A DNA stretch of 64,000 bases from G965262015 sp965262015 (lineage in GTDB: Bacteria > Spirochaetota > Leptospiria > Turneriellales > CBDBES01). The stretch is from assembly GCA_965262015.1 (NCBI GenBank), contig OZ253494.1, positions 868,001 through 932,000 on the forward strand, read 5' to 3'. The position numbers were made by a program, and so were the translations under genes. Below, piece by piece: positions 19,678-28,928 of this stretch (positions are counted from its first letter, which is position 1; the number at the start of each line of letters is the position of its first letter). The notes beneath the pieces were generated by a model. The model was not told the DNA's origin. It saw only the letters and a program-made list of their open reading frames with translations, and did no database searches.

Positions 19678-20310
19678 CTATTTAGAAAAATCTATCTTAG
19701 CAATAGACTGGGGGTGTACATGTTTTTCATGATAAGATAAATCTTTACTATGTACTTCTGTCCAGCCATTTTTCTTACTAAAAGTATCTGAGAAAAAAGA
19801 GAATAAAGTCACTTTCCCATCACTAGTATTTACTTGCAATGTGAGTAAAAATTTCAAAGTATCTCTGGTTAAATATGTCTTCTTATTCTTTAAAGAGACT
19901 TTATATAGCTCAGGCCTAAACTCATATTGTGTCATATTCTTTATAGTATTTAGCTTAATATAGCGCAATTGCATAATCTTGATGGATGCTAGTTGCTTAC
20001 AACTAACTTTATTATGATAAAGTAAACCATTCTTATAGTGACTAAAGCTAATCTCCTTCGGGAAACTAACTTTACCATGGATCTCATCCTGACTACCTAG
20101 GCTAATCGTTACATATTGAAGACATTGTTCCCTCGTTTTAGAAGATTTTAATAATTTTTTGTTTTGTGAACCAGGATTTTTTGTATTTTCTACAACAGGT
20201 TCTTGTGGTTGATCTGGCAAGATGGGATACTGGACAGATAATAGTTGATTAGAAAAACATAAGAGCAATAGCCCAATTATGTAATATAAAATATAATTAA
20301 ATTCCTTCAT
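19678..20310 (-). CDS. Secreted protein of unknown function
   Basis: The 210-residue protein has a signal sequence (YILYYIIGLLLLCFSNQLLSV) and a Pro/Lys-rich linker to about residue 55. A beta-rich domain follows with CLQYVTISLGSQDEIHGKVSFP, then TRDTLKFLLTLQVNTSDGKVTLFSFFSD. I recognise no family. It overlaps the last codons of the upstream TPR gene, with GGAGG next to the ATG, so the two are translationally coupled. Both are downstream of glpX and probably cotranscribed with it. Confidence 0.65.
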   Translation of the reverse strand: MKEFNYILYYIIGLLLLCFSNQLLSVQYPILPDQPQEPVVENTKNPGSQNKKLLKSSKTREQCLQYVTISLGSQDEIHGKVSFPKEISFSHYKNGLLYHNKVSCKQLASIKIMQLRYIKLNTIKNMTQYEFRPELYKVSLKNKKTYLTRDTLKFLLTLQVNTSDGKVTLFSFFSDTFSKKNGWTEVHSKDLSYHEKHVHPQSIAKIDFSK

Positions 20311-20998
20311 CCTCCAATAGCTCCTTTATCTCGTTATTATGGGTACTAAGTAAGCCTCTAGCTTTCTTATCTTGTGCTTGATGTATTATAGGCTCCACAA
20401 TCTTGCCCAAAGATAATGCTTCGTCTAAAGAGATACCAGAGTTCTTGCCAGGTAATTCAAAATCAGGTTCTTCTAAATATATAATTGCTTTTTGTATATT
20501 CGCATATTGATAGTCTTGAGGCGATACAGCTAAAAATTTTTTCCAATATTTAATAGTTTTACTTTTATCTCGAAACTCTACTAATGCAATGTAGCCTAGT
20601 TGGAAAAGGCAAGATTTAATATTAGGATTCAAGCGGTAGGCTTCTTGGAAGCTAGTTTGTGCCTGGGGTAATTGTTTTGTGGAAAGATATGTCTGCCCAA
20701 TACGAAAATGTAATTCACCAGTAGAGTTACCAAGTAACAACACTTGTTTATAATACTCTAAGGCTGTACGATATTCCTGTTGAGCTAAATAAATATCACC
20801 TAACAAATGTAGAGATTGAGTATGTTGGGGGTTATAAAGCAAAATTTTTTGTAGCTCTGTTCGGGCTAATATAAAACTTTTCTGGAAAACTAGTCTCTCG
20901 GCTTCTTTATAGCTCTTTTGGATATTATTTTCAAGCCCCTCTAAAGAGACGCAAAATAGTAAAACATAAGCTACAAACCATCTATATAACATAAGCAT
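20297..20998 (-). CDS. TPR-repeat protein, exported or membrane-anchored
   Basis: From the ATG at 20998 the protein has about 233 residues. It starts with a hydrophobic segment (MLMLYRWFVAYVLLFCVSLEG) followed by four tetratricopeptide repeats between residues 35 and 165 (for example TELQKILLYNPQHTQSLHLLGDIYLAQQEYRTALEYY, split over two repeats). These repeats form scaffolds for protein binding. A frame open from 21073 overlaps the end of glpX and would mask the signal segment, so I take the later start. The role is unknown; its neighbours are glpX upstream and a secreted unknown protein downstream. Confidence 0.75.
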   Translation of the reverse strand: MLMLYRWFVAYVLLFCVSLEGLENNIQKSYKEAERLVFQKSFILARTELQKILLYNPQHTQSLHLLGDIYLAQQEYRTALEYYKQVLLLGNSTGELHFRIGQTYLSTKQLPQAQTSFQEAYRLNPNIKSCLFQLGYIALVEFRDKSKTIKYWKKFLAVSPQDYQYANIQKAIIYLEEPDFELPGKNSGISLDEALSLGKIVEPIIHQAQDKKARGLLSTHNNEIKELLEDEGI

Positions 20999-21027
20999 TA
21001 ATCGACTTACATCTATAAATCTTAAAA

Positions 21028-21981
21028 TTAAATTATATATCTTATGGCGTTGTTGTGTTCCATAGAGATCCATCGTCTAGTATTTGTATAGGAGTTTAAT
21101 ACAAGGGAATGTGTACGAGTATGATCTGAGGTAACTTGTATACCATCAAGCATTTCTCCATCAGTAATACCAGTGGCACAAAATATAACATCCCCTTTAG
21201 CTATAGTATCTATCATGAAATACTGGTTAAGGTCTTTGATGCCCATATCAGTGGCACGCTGGCGTTCTTGATCATTTGTAAAGAGTAATTTACATTGAAG
21301 CTCACCCCCTAAACATTTTAAAGCTGTTGCAGCAATTACACCTTCAGGTGCTCCTCCAATACCCAGTAAGATATCGATAGGGAAGCTCTGCATACAAGTG
21401 GCCATAGCTGCTATAATATCACCATCTGGGATAAGATAAATTCTACATCCCAAATTACGTACACTAGTAATAAGTTTCTCATGTCTGGGGCGATTTAATA
21501 TACATACAGTTAGTTCTGTGATTGGCTTGTCCATGGCTATAGCTAATTTTGGTAAATTTACCTCTGCCGGGTCTTCAAGTGATAGGATACCACGCCCTTT
21601 AGGGCCTACCGCTAATTTTTCCATGTACACATCAGGTGCATGGAATAAACAACCTGCATTGGCTACTGCCATAACAGATATGGCATTATTCCATCCTTGT
21701 GCTACAAGAGTGGTACCCTCCAGTGGATCTAAGGCAATATCCACCTTATTATGTAGACCACGACCTACTTTCTCACCAATGTATAGCATAGGTGCTTGAT
21801 CTCGTTCGCCTTCACCTATTACGATAGTACCATCAATATCAATAGTGTCAAAAACTTTACGCATAGCATCCACTGCAGCTGCATCTGCGGCCTTCTCGTC
21901 ACCCTTACCTATCCACTTCGAAGCAGATAAAGCTGCTGCTTCAGTAACACGCACAAATTCACTATCAGAAACTTTTTCCAT
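21028..21981 (-). CDS. glpX: Fructose-1,6-bisphosphatase, class II
   Basis: GlpX hydrolyses fructose-1,6-bisphosphate to fructose-6-phosphate, the key step of gluconeogenesis. The 317 residues are the usual length. Metal- and substrate-binding sequences are present: GKGDEKAADAAAVDAMR, TIVIGEGERDQAPMLYIGE and DIALDPLEGTTLVAQG in the first third. GIGGAPEGVIAATALKCLGG and FCATGITDGEMLDG follow in the second half. With ppdK and pgi also in the window, it supports sugar synthesis from pyruvate-level carbon. The start ATG at 21981 begins MEKVSDSEFVRVTEAAAL, typical of the family. Confidence 0.96.
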   Translation of the reverse strand: MEKVSDSEFVRVTEAAALSASKWIGKGDEKAADAAAVDAMRKVFDTIDIDGTIVIGEGERDQAPMLYIGEKVGRGLHNKVDIALDPLEGTTLVAQGWNNAISVMAVANAGCLFHAPDVYMEKLAVGPKGRGILSLEDPAEVNLPKLAIAMDKPITELTVCILNRPRHEKLITSVRNLGCRIYLIPDGDIIAAMATCMQSFPIDILLGIGGAPEGVIAATALKCLGGELQCKLLFTNDQERQRATDMGIKDLNQYFMIDTIAKGDVIFCATGITDGEMLDGIQVTSDHTRTHSLVLNSYTNTRRWISMEHNNAIRYII

Positions 21982-22099
21982 ACGCTATATTTACGTGAAA
22001 TAGATTTAAACATGTCAAGAATCTTTTAATTTAAACAGTGTGAAACCCATAGAGATATGTTACAGTTGTCTCCTAAGCTACCTTCATAGCCTTGTAAAA

Positions 22100-23180
22100 C
22101 TTTGCAGAAGGTGTTCATAAGCTGTTCTTCTTAAAAAGATTAAAAGTAAGGAGAACGACCAATGAAAATATACAACGAAAAATGAATACATATACAAAAA
22201 TATTTATCAGAGAATATGAATTATAGAGAAATAGCTCAAAAAATAAATATATCAAAGTATGCTGTCTTTTATGAAATAAAAACAAAATCAATCAATAGCC
22301 TATATAAGACAGAGTATGCACAATACCTCACAAAGATAAAAAGATATTATGGAAATCATCAAAGAGCAAAGTACCATAACATAGAACTAATGACCCAGAT
22401 ATAAAAATGTCTTTAAATGAGGTGAACACTAAAAGTAATTAGTTTATATCTTAAAAATATACAAATATCACATGAAACACTCTTTAAAACACTATTCTAT
22501 TTTAAAGGTAATACTTTGTGGCGTTTTGGAATATGGTATAAATATCTAGTGATTAAAAACAAAAAAAGGCATCTGAGAGGCCATATGAGCCCATACAAAG
22601 CTCTAAAAAACTATTTTAGGTCTATTTCATAGCGTGGGAAAAATAGTATGAAAAAAGCATTTGGGTATGGAAAATAGACACCATGTACATACAAAATGGA
22701 GATATCTCTCTGGCTGTAGAACAGTATCTTGAAAAATTATGGCAATGCTCATACCCAATCTAAAAGCAGAAATATTATTAGAAGCATGGAAACAGTTGTT
22801 TCCTCAAGTGAAAAATATACGGGCGATAATTTGTGACAGGGGAACTGACAATACATCATTTAAAAATTTACAGAGAATGCTAAATACAGTAATCTATGCA
22901 TGCGACCCAGGTTTACCGTGGCAAAAGGGACAAGTAGAAAACTCTATCAAACAACTAAGAAGATATTTTGACAGAAAAACAAATTATCTGACATTACAAC
23001 AAAAAAATATATTTAGATCTTGTACTAGGATCAATAACATGTTTAGCCTCTTTCTCACAAAAAAGAGCAGCTAACCAAGCCTATTCTGTCCAGAGCCAAT
23101 ACCGACTCTCCACATATCTTTGTGGCTTAGATAAAGAAATGATTTACTACCTTCAGTTTTTTGAGAATGTTGTTTGTAAA
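22100..23180 (+). mobile_element. Second IS30-like element, ISb, degenerate copy
   Basis: A decayed element whose left part (AGGTGTTCATAAGC at 22108) recurs at 27222. Its internal and right parts recur at 31440-31720 and 9469-9505. The stretch between the two coding pieces (22405-22738) has no open frame. I could not fix the exact ends because the terminal repeats are too worn. Confidence 0.7.
22216..23074 (+). pseudogene. IS30-family transposase of ISb, broken
   Basis: The N-terminal helix-turn-helix is seen at 22216-22404 (MNYREIAQKINISKYAVFYEIK). The second half of the DDE domain is at 22739-23074, with ICDRGTDNTSFKNLQ for the second Asp, CDPGLPWQKGQVENSIKQLRRYF containing the catalytic Glu, and then the family's arginine-rich tail. 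The first catalytic Asp region is missing or unreadable, so the gene is dead. Its HTH differs from that of ISa, showing two separate IS30 lineages. Confidence 0.8.
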
Positions 23181-23185
23181 ATATA

Positions 23186-23722
23186 GTGAATATTCTGTTA
23201 GGCATCTCTGGCTCCATAGCCATATATCGTTCTTGTGACATTGTTCGTATACTAGTACAAACTGAGCATCACGTTACTGTAGTCATGACGGCAACAGCGG
23301 CCAAGTGGATTTCACCTATAATTTTTACAGCTATTTCAGGTAATCATGTATATACCAACACGATGGAAGAAGAGATGAGTCATATATACCTTAAAGAAAA
23401 ATTAGATCTATTCCTTGTAGTACCCGCTACTGCAAATATTATTGCGAAATGTGCTTTAGGTATTGCCGATGATCTTTTAACCACCACTATGTTAGCTTTT
23501 GAAGGGGAAAAATGGTTTGCACCTGCCATGAATCCTACTATGTGGTCTAACCCAATTGTGCAAAATAATATTAATTCTTTAAAAACATATGGTTGCCGTA
23601 TCATAGAGCCAATAGCAGGCGAAGCGATCTGTGGTGATATTGGGATGGGTAAAATGGCCAAAAACGAAACCATCATTCAAGATATAGAAGCTTTGAAACA
23701 CATTAAGAAGAAAAATTCATAG
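23186..23722 (+). CDS. coaC: Phosphopantothenoylcysteine decarboxylase (CoaC-type flavoprotein)
   Basis: This FMN enzyme decarboxylates 4'-phosphopantothenoylcysteine on the way to coenzyme A. It is encoded here alone (178 residues), not fused to CoaB. Visible sites are GISGSIAIYRSCDIVR for FMN phosphate, the catalytic His in SHIYL, VVPATANIIAK, the PAMNPTMW sequence that recognises the substrate, and GEAICGDIGMGKM near the end with the active-site Cys. The start is a GTG at 23186, directly behind IS-derived sequence and without a clear ribosome binding site, so expression signals may have been reshaped by the IS. CoaB is not seen in the window. Confidence 0.88.
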   Translation: MNILLGISGSIAIYRSCDIVRILVQTEHHVTVVMTATAAKWISPIIFTAISGNHVYTNTMEEEMSHIYLKEKLDLFLVVPATANIIAKCALGIADDLLTTTMLAFEGEKWFAPAMNPTMWSNPIVQNNINSLKTYGCRIIEPIAGEAICGDIGMGKMAKNETIIQDIEALKHIKKKNS

Positions 23723-24496
23723 ATCACTCATTATATCCAAATCATCTACAATGGCCATATCTACTCCCTGATGAATAAATTTTTTTAGCCTTGATACCTG
23801 GTTTTCTCCCCATATAATAACGGTATATTTCCTTTTCTTCCAATAGGAAATAATTCTAGTATTTAATGATTTAGCATGTAAATGAACAAAATCGGGTCGA
23901 CTCCATAGTGCAATAAACATACCAAGCAACAGATTAATTATACCTCGCCGAACTACGATCCCAATTGGTGAAGTAAGGGAGGTCCTAGCAAGATAATATA
24001 AAGATAAGCAACTAGAACTACTAAAAAAAACACGATTCTCCAGATTCTTGTCTTTCACAAGTTGAACGGATTTTACTTCGATGCCTGATTTTATTTGGTG
24101 CCAGTCTCGTTTGATCTCTATATTAGTAAAATATTTCCGCCCAAAAATGTCTAGGTATTCTGCCAAAGTAAATATAGCTTCGTGATGTTTTTCCTCAGCA
24201 TAATATCCCCAATTCAATTGTACTAATTCATGGAAATTTTTATTTTCGATTCTACCCTTTCCAGAGGTAGTACTATCTAAATTTGGGCCATGAAAGATAA
24301 TAATAATATTATCTTTAGACATCCGTATGTCTAGCTCATGCACAAGCAAACCTTTATCCACAGCGTATTGAAAGCCTGCTCTGGTATTCTCAGGTACTAA
24401 TTTATTTCTTTTACCACTACCTCGATGACTGATCAATGTAAAGCCCATAGGATAACCTGGTAATTTTGTAGTTATTTCTTGACGGCTGGTAGGCAT
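23717..24496 (-). CDS. Glycerophosphodiester phosphodiesterase
   Basis: Enzymes of this TIM-barrel family release glycerol-3-phosphate from deacylated phospholipids. From the ATG at 24496 the protein has about 259 residues. The catalytic and metal sites are ISHRGSGKRNKLVPENT, HELDIRMSKDN, FHGPNLDSTTSGKG and FTNIEIKRD, and the final strand AIVDDLDIM is as in the family. The usual HD after the substrate strand reads HG, a small change near the active site. A longer frame up to 24613 overlaps pgi and adds a basic stretch with no homology pattern. It lies 13 bases after pgi and is likely cotranscribed. Confidence 0.87.
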   Translation of the reverse strand: MPTSRQEITTKLPGYPMGFTLISHRGSGKRNKLVPENTRAGFQYAVDKGLLVHELDIRMSKDNIIIIFHGPNLDSTTSGKGRIENKNFHELVQLNWGYYAEEKHHEAIFTLAEYLDIFGRKYFTNIEIKRDWHQIKSGIEVKSVQLVKDKNLENRVFFSSSSCLSLYYLARTSLTSPIGIVVRRGIINLLLGMFIALWSRPDFVHLHAKSLNTRIISYWKKRKYTVIIWGENQVSRLKKFIHQGVDMAIVDDLDIMSDL

Positions 24497-24509
24497 TAAT
24501 CTTGTAAAA

Positions 24510-25787
24510 TTAGATTTCCCGCACTTGATTATGTAAAATCTCAGGTATTTTCTTTGTACCAGACAAAACTTGGTTACAGAAAACTTTATGTAATTCAATG
24601 TCAGGCTGATCAAAAGGATTAATATTTAATAAATAGGCTTTATATGTAATAACATGCATCCAGTAAGAAATCCATTTACCTAACAAGAAAAAGTCTCCTT
24701 GTAGCACATCATTTTTCTGTGTATATAGATTGGAGAAAGCATACTCACAAATAGGCCTATTCTTTTTATCTAAAACATACTCTACACTTTTCATCTGTGT
24801 ATCTAATATTTCCCATAAAGTATGGTCAAACAAATTATCTGCTATATGACTTGTTACCCTGGTATTCAAAGGAGCATAACTTTTTGTATGTACAAAAATA
24901 TGTGCATAGCTACTGTCACTCTTCAAAAAGTATTGTAAGGTAGAATGCTGATCTTCAGGCCCTCTAGCCTTATAGGGCAATAAAAAGAAATCTCCCTTCT
25001 TCCCCAGTGATTCTGACCACAACTGCAATATCCAGTCTCCCCACGCTAACAAATTCTTATTGTAGATCCAAAAGATAACTCCAGAATATTTAGCATCATA
25101 AAAATTACATAATGACAAAGCCATTTGTTTTGCAGGATTCTCCTGTAATGCAACAGGCATATCGTAACTCTGATTAGCGGCATAAAAACCATCTAAAAAA
25201 ATCCTCATAGGTGCCTTCAAAAATAATCCCGGCATAATACCTGCTGGTGAAATGATACTAAAACGTCCACTAAGTCTTTTAGGAATTTCGAAAATAGAAT
25301 CTGGATCAGAGCATAGATCAGTAATTTTCTCAGGATAACTTGTAACAAAAAACTCAGGAATATTTTTAAAATATTCACGGACTAAAGCCAAGTTGATTCT
25401 TGATTCTAACGTGGTACCTGATTTTGATACCCACAGTAAAGCCACTTGTGTATATTCCAAAAACTTGGCATAGTTTTTTAGTGTTTTAGGGTGTGGTCCT
25501 TCCCAGAATAGTATATTACCGGTATAGTTTGCACTTAACTCGCTGATTACCTTCCCTCCCAAAGAGGATCCACCAATACCAATGACAATTAAGTGTTCAA
25601 CTTTCTGGACATGCAGACTCGCTGCCCAGTTTTCCATACGTGTAAACAATGCCTCACTTACCCGCTCTTCACTGGTAAACATGGGTTCATAGTTACGAAA
25701 ACCTGAACGCATCTTATCTTCAGCTTCAAGATAATTATTTTCCTGAGGAGACAACCAAGAAGAATTCCAATTCAAAAAAATACTCAC
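24510..25787 (-). CDS. pgi: Glucose-6-phosphate isomerase
   Basis: Pgi interconverts glucose-6-phosphate and fructose-6-phosphate. The 425 residues fit the short bacterial type. Family sequences are present: VIGIGGSSLGGKVISE near residue 70, the sugar-phosphate-binding SKSGTTLESRIN near 120, LSGRFSIISPAGIMP, the catalytic region PEDQHSTLQYFLKS, and NPFDQPDIELHK at the end. It is upstream of the glycerophosphodiesterase and preceded by a 188-base gap that should hold its promoter. Confidence 0.95.
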   Translation of the reverse strand: MSIFLNWNSSWLSPQENNYLEAEDKMRSGFRNYEPMFTSEERVSEALFTRMENWAASLHVQKVEHLIVIGIGGSSLGGKVISELSANYTGNILFWEGPHPKTLKNYAKFLEYTQVALLWVSKSGTTLESRINLALVREYFKNIPEFFVTSYPEKITDLCSDPDSIFEIPKRLSGRFSIISPAGIMPGLFLKAPMRIFLDGFYAANQSYDMPVALQENPAKQMALSLCNFYDAKYSGVIFWIYNKNLLAWGDWILQLWSESLGKKGDFFLLPYKARGPEDQHSTLQYFLKSDSSYAHIFVHTKSYAPLNTRVTSHIADNLFDHTLWEILDTQMKSVEYVLDKKNRPICEYAFSNLYTQKNDVLQGDFFLLGKWISYWMHVITYKAYLLNINPFDQPDIELHKVFCNQVLSGTKKIPEILHNQVREI

Positions 25788-25975
25788 TCAACTACCTTGC
25801 TCTCCATTGGTAAAATGGCCAGAACATAGTGTCTATGAATTTGGACTATTAGATTTGACAATACTTTTTTAATGTTGATCATTACGAGATTTTGCATACT
25901 TAGAAACTCTACTTGTAATATATTTAATTCTTAGTACATGTTGCAATATAGTAACACTACGCCGTTAGGATAGTC

Positions 25976-26473
25976 TTATTGTATGTCTGTATTGTACAAA
26001 ATAAATTCTAAAAAATTAGTTAAAGAATGTTCTAACAAAGTATAGACATAATCAAATCCATCTTCTCCTTGACCATAAGGGTCTGGTATATCTATTTCAA
26101 CCTTCTGCTCATTATTTTTATCAAAACTTCTTATTAAGAAAATATTTTTTTGGGGCATCTGAAATTCATTTAATAAACTAGATAGATTCTTTTTATCCAT
26201 TACAATTAAATAGTTAAATTCGTTACCATCACTATATGTAACTGTTCGTGCTCTTTGCTTGGATATATCAATGCTATATTTATTAGCTATCTTGATAGAA
26301 CCAGGATGTGGTTGAGATCCTACATGCCAACTTGATGTTCCAGCAGAATCAATATAAAATTGACTAGCAATACCACGCTCATTAACCTTGTTTTCAAAAA
26401 TACCTTGTGCCAAGGGAGAACGACAAATATTACCCAAGCATATAAATAATACTTTGGTCAAAGAATCTCTCAT
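25976..26473 (-). CDS. Low-molecular-weight protein-tyrosine phosphatase
   Basis: The 165-residue cytoplasmic enzyme has the P-loop CLGNICRSP near residue 12 (CX5R with the catalytic Cys) and the general-acid loop DPYGQGEDGFDYVY near the C terminus. Such enzymes remove phosphate from tyrosine residues, often in control of surface polysaccharide synthesis. The gene starts 12 bases after the TonB-like gene ends and is probably cotranscribed with it. Confidence 0.93.
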   Translation of the reverse strand: MRDSLTKVLFICLGNICRSPLAQGIFENKVNERGIASQFYIDSAGTSSWHVGSQPHPGSIKIANKYSIDISKQRARTVTYSDGNEFNYLIVMDKKNLSSLLNEFQMPQKNIFLIRSFDKNNEQKVEIDIPDPYGQGEDGFDYVYTLLEHSLTNFLEFILYNTDIQ

Positions 26474-26485
26474 AAATTTAATAGA

Positions 26486-27028
26486 CTAGTTAGAATATTT
26501 TTTTAGGATATCTATGGTTTCTTTTTTACTTAGCACATTCTCTAGTGTGATAAAATATACAATCATAAAGCTATTCAAGGGCTTATTTTTTCCTTCTGTT
26601 TGATTCAGTAAGCGAATTTTCCATCTAGTTAAATCATCACCTATCAACTTATCTATTTCGCTCACGCCTGAGGAACGTGCGAACCGAATACGTGCTATTC
26701 TACCAGTATCTGGGTATACGCTGATATTAATAATTGCATGGGATTGATAATCTATTTTATTATATTTAATGAGTTCTTCTATAAATAAAGAATCTCCCAC
26801 TTCATCTGATAATATAGTCATCTCTTTAAGCATACGCATTTGCTCTCTCTCATAGCCCGTAGCATCCACATAGACACGAAATGCTTCGTTCTGCCCTTTA
26901 TACAGTGGAATATTATATGCCTTAGATAACGTAGCGTTAGCATCATGAACATTATTACTTAGGGTTGCACAATAAAACATTCCCACAACATTCAATATAA
27001 AAAAACCACAGTTATACCACCTCATCAT
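26486..27028 (-). CDS. Secreted protein with TonB/TolA C-terminal-like domain
   Basis: The protein has about 180 residues from the ATG at 27028 (a TTG three codons earlier is possible). It begins with a hydrophobic segment (CGFFILNVVGMFYCATL). Its middle contains HAIINISVYPDTGRIARIRFARSSGVSEIDKLIGDDLTRW, split here by residue order: a strand, a D-G-turn, a strand and a helix, which is the plan of the TonB C-terminal fold. It lacks a proline-rich spacer. It may act with the ExbB/ExbD proteins encoded near 60 kb or have another periplasmic role. Confidence 0.6.
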   Translation of the reverse strand: MMRWYNCGFFILNVVGMFYCATLSNNVHDANATLSKAYNIPLYKGQNEAFRVYVDATGYEREQMRMLKEMTILSDEVGDSLFIEELIKYNKIDYQSHAIINISVYPDTGRIARIRFARSSGVSEIDKLIGDDLTRWKIRLLNQTEGKNKPLNSFMIVYFITLENVLSKKETIDILKKYSN

Positions 27029-27169
27029 TATAATCAACCCATCGTAGCAACAGGCCTTACTTAGCTAAGGTAAACGTACTGCGTCATTTTTACTAGTCAT
27101 TAGTTGTCACTTATGATACTATCACACCCACAAATTTATTTTTTGTGCAATGATATCAAGCTATTTTTA

Positions 27170-27412
27170 TTATAAACATTTCTAAAATCTGCAGGGTCAA
27201 TTCCGGAGATGGACAGTTTAAGGTGTTCATAAGCCATTCTTTTTAGAGGTATTATACAGAAGTAGCTCAAAAATAAATATACCAAAGTCTGCTGTCTTTT
27301 ATGAAAGAAAAACAAAATCAATCAACGGCATATATAAGGCAGAGTATGCTGAATACTTCACAAAGACAAAAAGATATTATGCAAATCATCAAGGATTTAA
27401 TTCACATAGAAA
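27170..27412 (+). mobile_element. Relic of the left part of ISb
   Basis: 27218-27410 matches 22104-22390 with a deletion and many changes (for example AAAATAAATATACCAAAGT and AGATATTATGCAAATCATCAA). It encodes traces of the HTH region. It lies directly at the 3' end of the following minus-strand gene. No other gene is seen in 27038-27417. Confidence 0.7.
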
Positions 27413-27417
27413 ATACA

Positions 27418-28080
27418 TTAGATTTCATAGTAACGTGTTCTAGTTTGGGGAACAACCCGTTTTTCATCCACATTTGGTCTATAGAGTTCCTCAACACGAA
27501 GACCACGATCATGAATATTGTAGTTATACACGGCACGGATAAAACGGCCATCATTGTTAGTACTCTTAACCATCTTTACCTTATTACCACTGCTACTATA
27601 TTCATAGCTTATACTTTGCATTTTACCGTTTATGTATTGGGAACGAGTATAAGACATATAAGCCTTAGTAACTTGTACACCTGCACCTGTTGTGCTAATC
27701 ACCATATTCTTAAAAAAATTTTGTGCCTGTTGGTCAGCTATTAGCCGTATGTCAGCAAAAAACTGCTCTGGCAATATTTTGCCATGGAATGCAGAATGAT
27801 TATCCGTCTGAAGAACAAATTTTTCATGACGTTGAAGTAGAGATGACATATCCGACATCACTAAAGCAGGGGAAAAGGACAAATTACCTTTGGTAATACC
27901 ATGATTGACTGCATTATCAACCTGAGAAAAGCCTTTAGCCATATTACCTTGGTGTGGTAACATCTGGGAAACTATTGCACCAGAATTTACACCAAGTTGT
28001 GTTAGCACCAGGAAGGTAAGAAACACCGCACTAAACATTGATAAGATAAACACTTTGGGGAAAGAAGATGAAATTTTCAT
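27418..28080 (-). CDS. Secreted protein of unknown function
   Basis: The 220-residue protein has a signal anchor or peptide (VFILSMFSAVFLTFLVLTQLGV). The mature part has His- and Ser-rich stretches and a C-terminal beta-rich half (SYTRSQYINGKMQSISYEYSSSGNKVKMV, divided by turns). It reminds me of periplasmic single-domain proteins, but I cannot name a family. A strong GGAGG site precedes the ATG at 28080. The 3' end runs into an ISb relic, so the C terminus might have been altered by the insertion; the last residues are RTRYYEI. Confidence 0.65.
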   Translation of the reverse strand: MKISSSFPKVFILSMFSAVFLTFLVLTQLGVNSGAIVSQMLPHQGNMAKGFSQVDNAVNHGITKGNLSFSPALVMSDMSSLLQRHEKFVLQTDNHSAFHGKILPEQFFADIRLIADQQAQNFFKNMVISTTGAGVQVTKAYMSYTRSQYINGKMQSISYEYSSSGNKVKMVKSTNNDGRFIRAVYNYNIHDRGLRVEELYRPNVDEKRVVPQTRTRYYEI

Positions 28081-28111
28081 AAAAGCCTCCGCATATTTTT
28101 TATGTCTTTCA

Positions 28112-28150
28112 ATTAAGATCGAGGGCAGTGTCCTCTTGATCTTAGTTAAA
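28112..28150. terminator. Imperfect hairpin upstream of the secreted-protein gene
   Basis: AAGATCGAGG and CCTCTTGATCTT form a stem with a two-base bulge around GCAGTGT. It could end the minus-strand pseudogene transcript coming from 28.3 kb, or act in the leader of the gene at 28080. No clear T-run follows. Confidence 0.4.
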
Positions 28151-28327
28151 TGTCAATCTGTTTTTCTATTTTGACAGAAATTCTATTGGAAAGCGTAAGT
28201 TCTATTTTAAAGTGCGAAACTTTATTTAGAAATATAATTTTTTTATAAACACTAAAAAATAAGGGTTACTATTTTTAGATGTTATATTTGTGAACGCAAT
28301 GAATTATAATCATTTTTCGTAAGAGAG

Positions 28328-28715
28328 GTCAAAACACAAGATCGTCCCCCAAAGCAGTCTCAAAACTCTTCTCAATAGCGGCATTGGCAGTACTGACTAA
28401 ATTCCTATTCTTGAATTGAACTTTTAGCTTCTTGGATTCTGTCGTCTTATCAAAAGGAATTTCGCCACTGGTATTTGTGATATTAATAGACGTAGTACTA
28501 TCTGATTGTGCCTTCGGGAGTCCTATCACCATCTCTACTTGTGCTGTCTGGACATCTATGTGGATCTAACTGGAATATAGCAGTCGAACTACCTTTTGGA
28601 ATAGTAACATCTATTGTTCCCCCCTCCCCCCCCCCTCATCCACAGGTATATTATCCGAGAACTTTACCTGGCCTCATTATGACCTTATGAGGAATAAAAA
28701 CTAGCATGGAGCAGA
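28328..28715 (-). pseudogene. Surface-protein pseudogene with a G10 tract and frameshifts
   Basis: Three frames on the minus strand carry consecutive protein-like pieces: HKVIMRPGKV, then KFSDNIPVDEG...GTIDVTIPKGSSTAIFQLDPH across the G tract, then VQTAQVEMVIGLPKAQSD and further to the stop at 28329. The tract is ten Gs (28626-28635), an A and six Gs. With eleven Gs the part before it would read in frame with the part after it. A second shift lies after QLDPH and another before KFSDN. SDNIPV...VTI resembles SDNLPI...VTVT in the lipoprotein at the left edge. So it is probably a dead paralogue, or a phase-variable locus in an off state with further damage. Confidence 0.6.
28626..28635. repeat. 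Homopolymer C10 (G10 on the coding strand)
   Basis: Ten cytosines with a neighbouring C6 separated by one T (28619-28635). Such tracts slip readily and are used as on/off switches in surface genes of host-associated bacteria. Confidence 0.85.
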
Positions 28716-28792
28716 AGGCTCAGTCTGCCCTTTCTTGTATTAGAAGGCAACTTGGAGCCGATACACTAGCCCTAATTCCCCTGTGTACCATA

Positions 28793-28845
28793 AAATGAGC
28801 TTATTATTTAAACTAATTTTCGCACTTCAAAATGGAAGATACCGT
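28793..28845 (-). mobile_element. Left-end remnant of ISa upstream of the LemA-like gene
   Basis: AAAATGAGCTTATTATTTAAACTAATTTTCGCACTTC.AAATGGAAGATA is nearly identical to 59446-59490 and is the reversed left end of ISa. It lies about 80 bases before the LemA gene. The rest of 28716-28913 shows nothing else. Confidence 0.7.
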
Positions 28846-28928
28846 CTATAGTTTATGGAAAGTTTACTTATCTCTATTTTTTATAGTTGTCACTCTAATG
28901 CTTAAAACATTAGATGTGGCGTATGATA

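Noticed and set aside
28508..28690. Plus-strand frame across the C10 tract
   Set aside because: Its sequence is rich in Pro from the C tract; the minus strand gives protein-like pieces instead.
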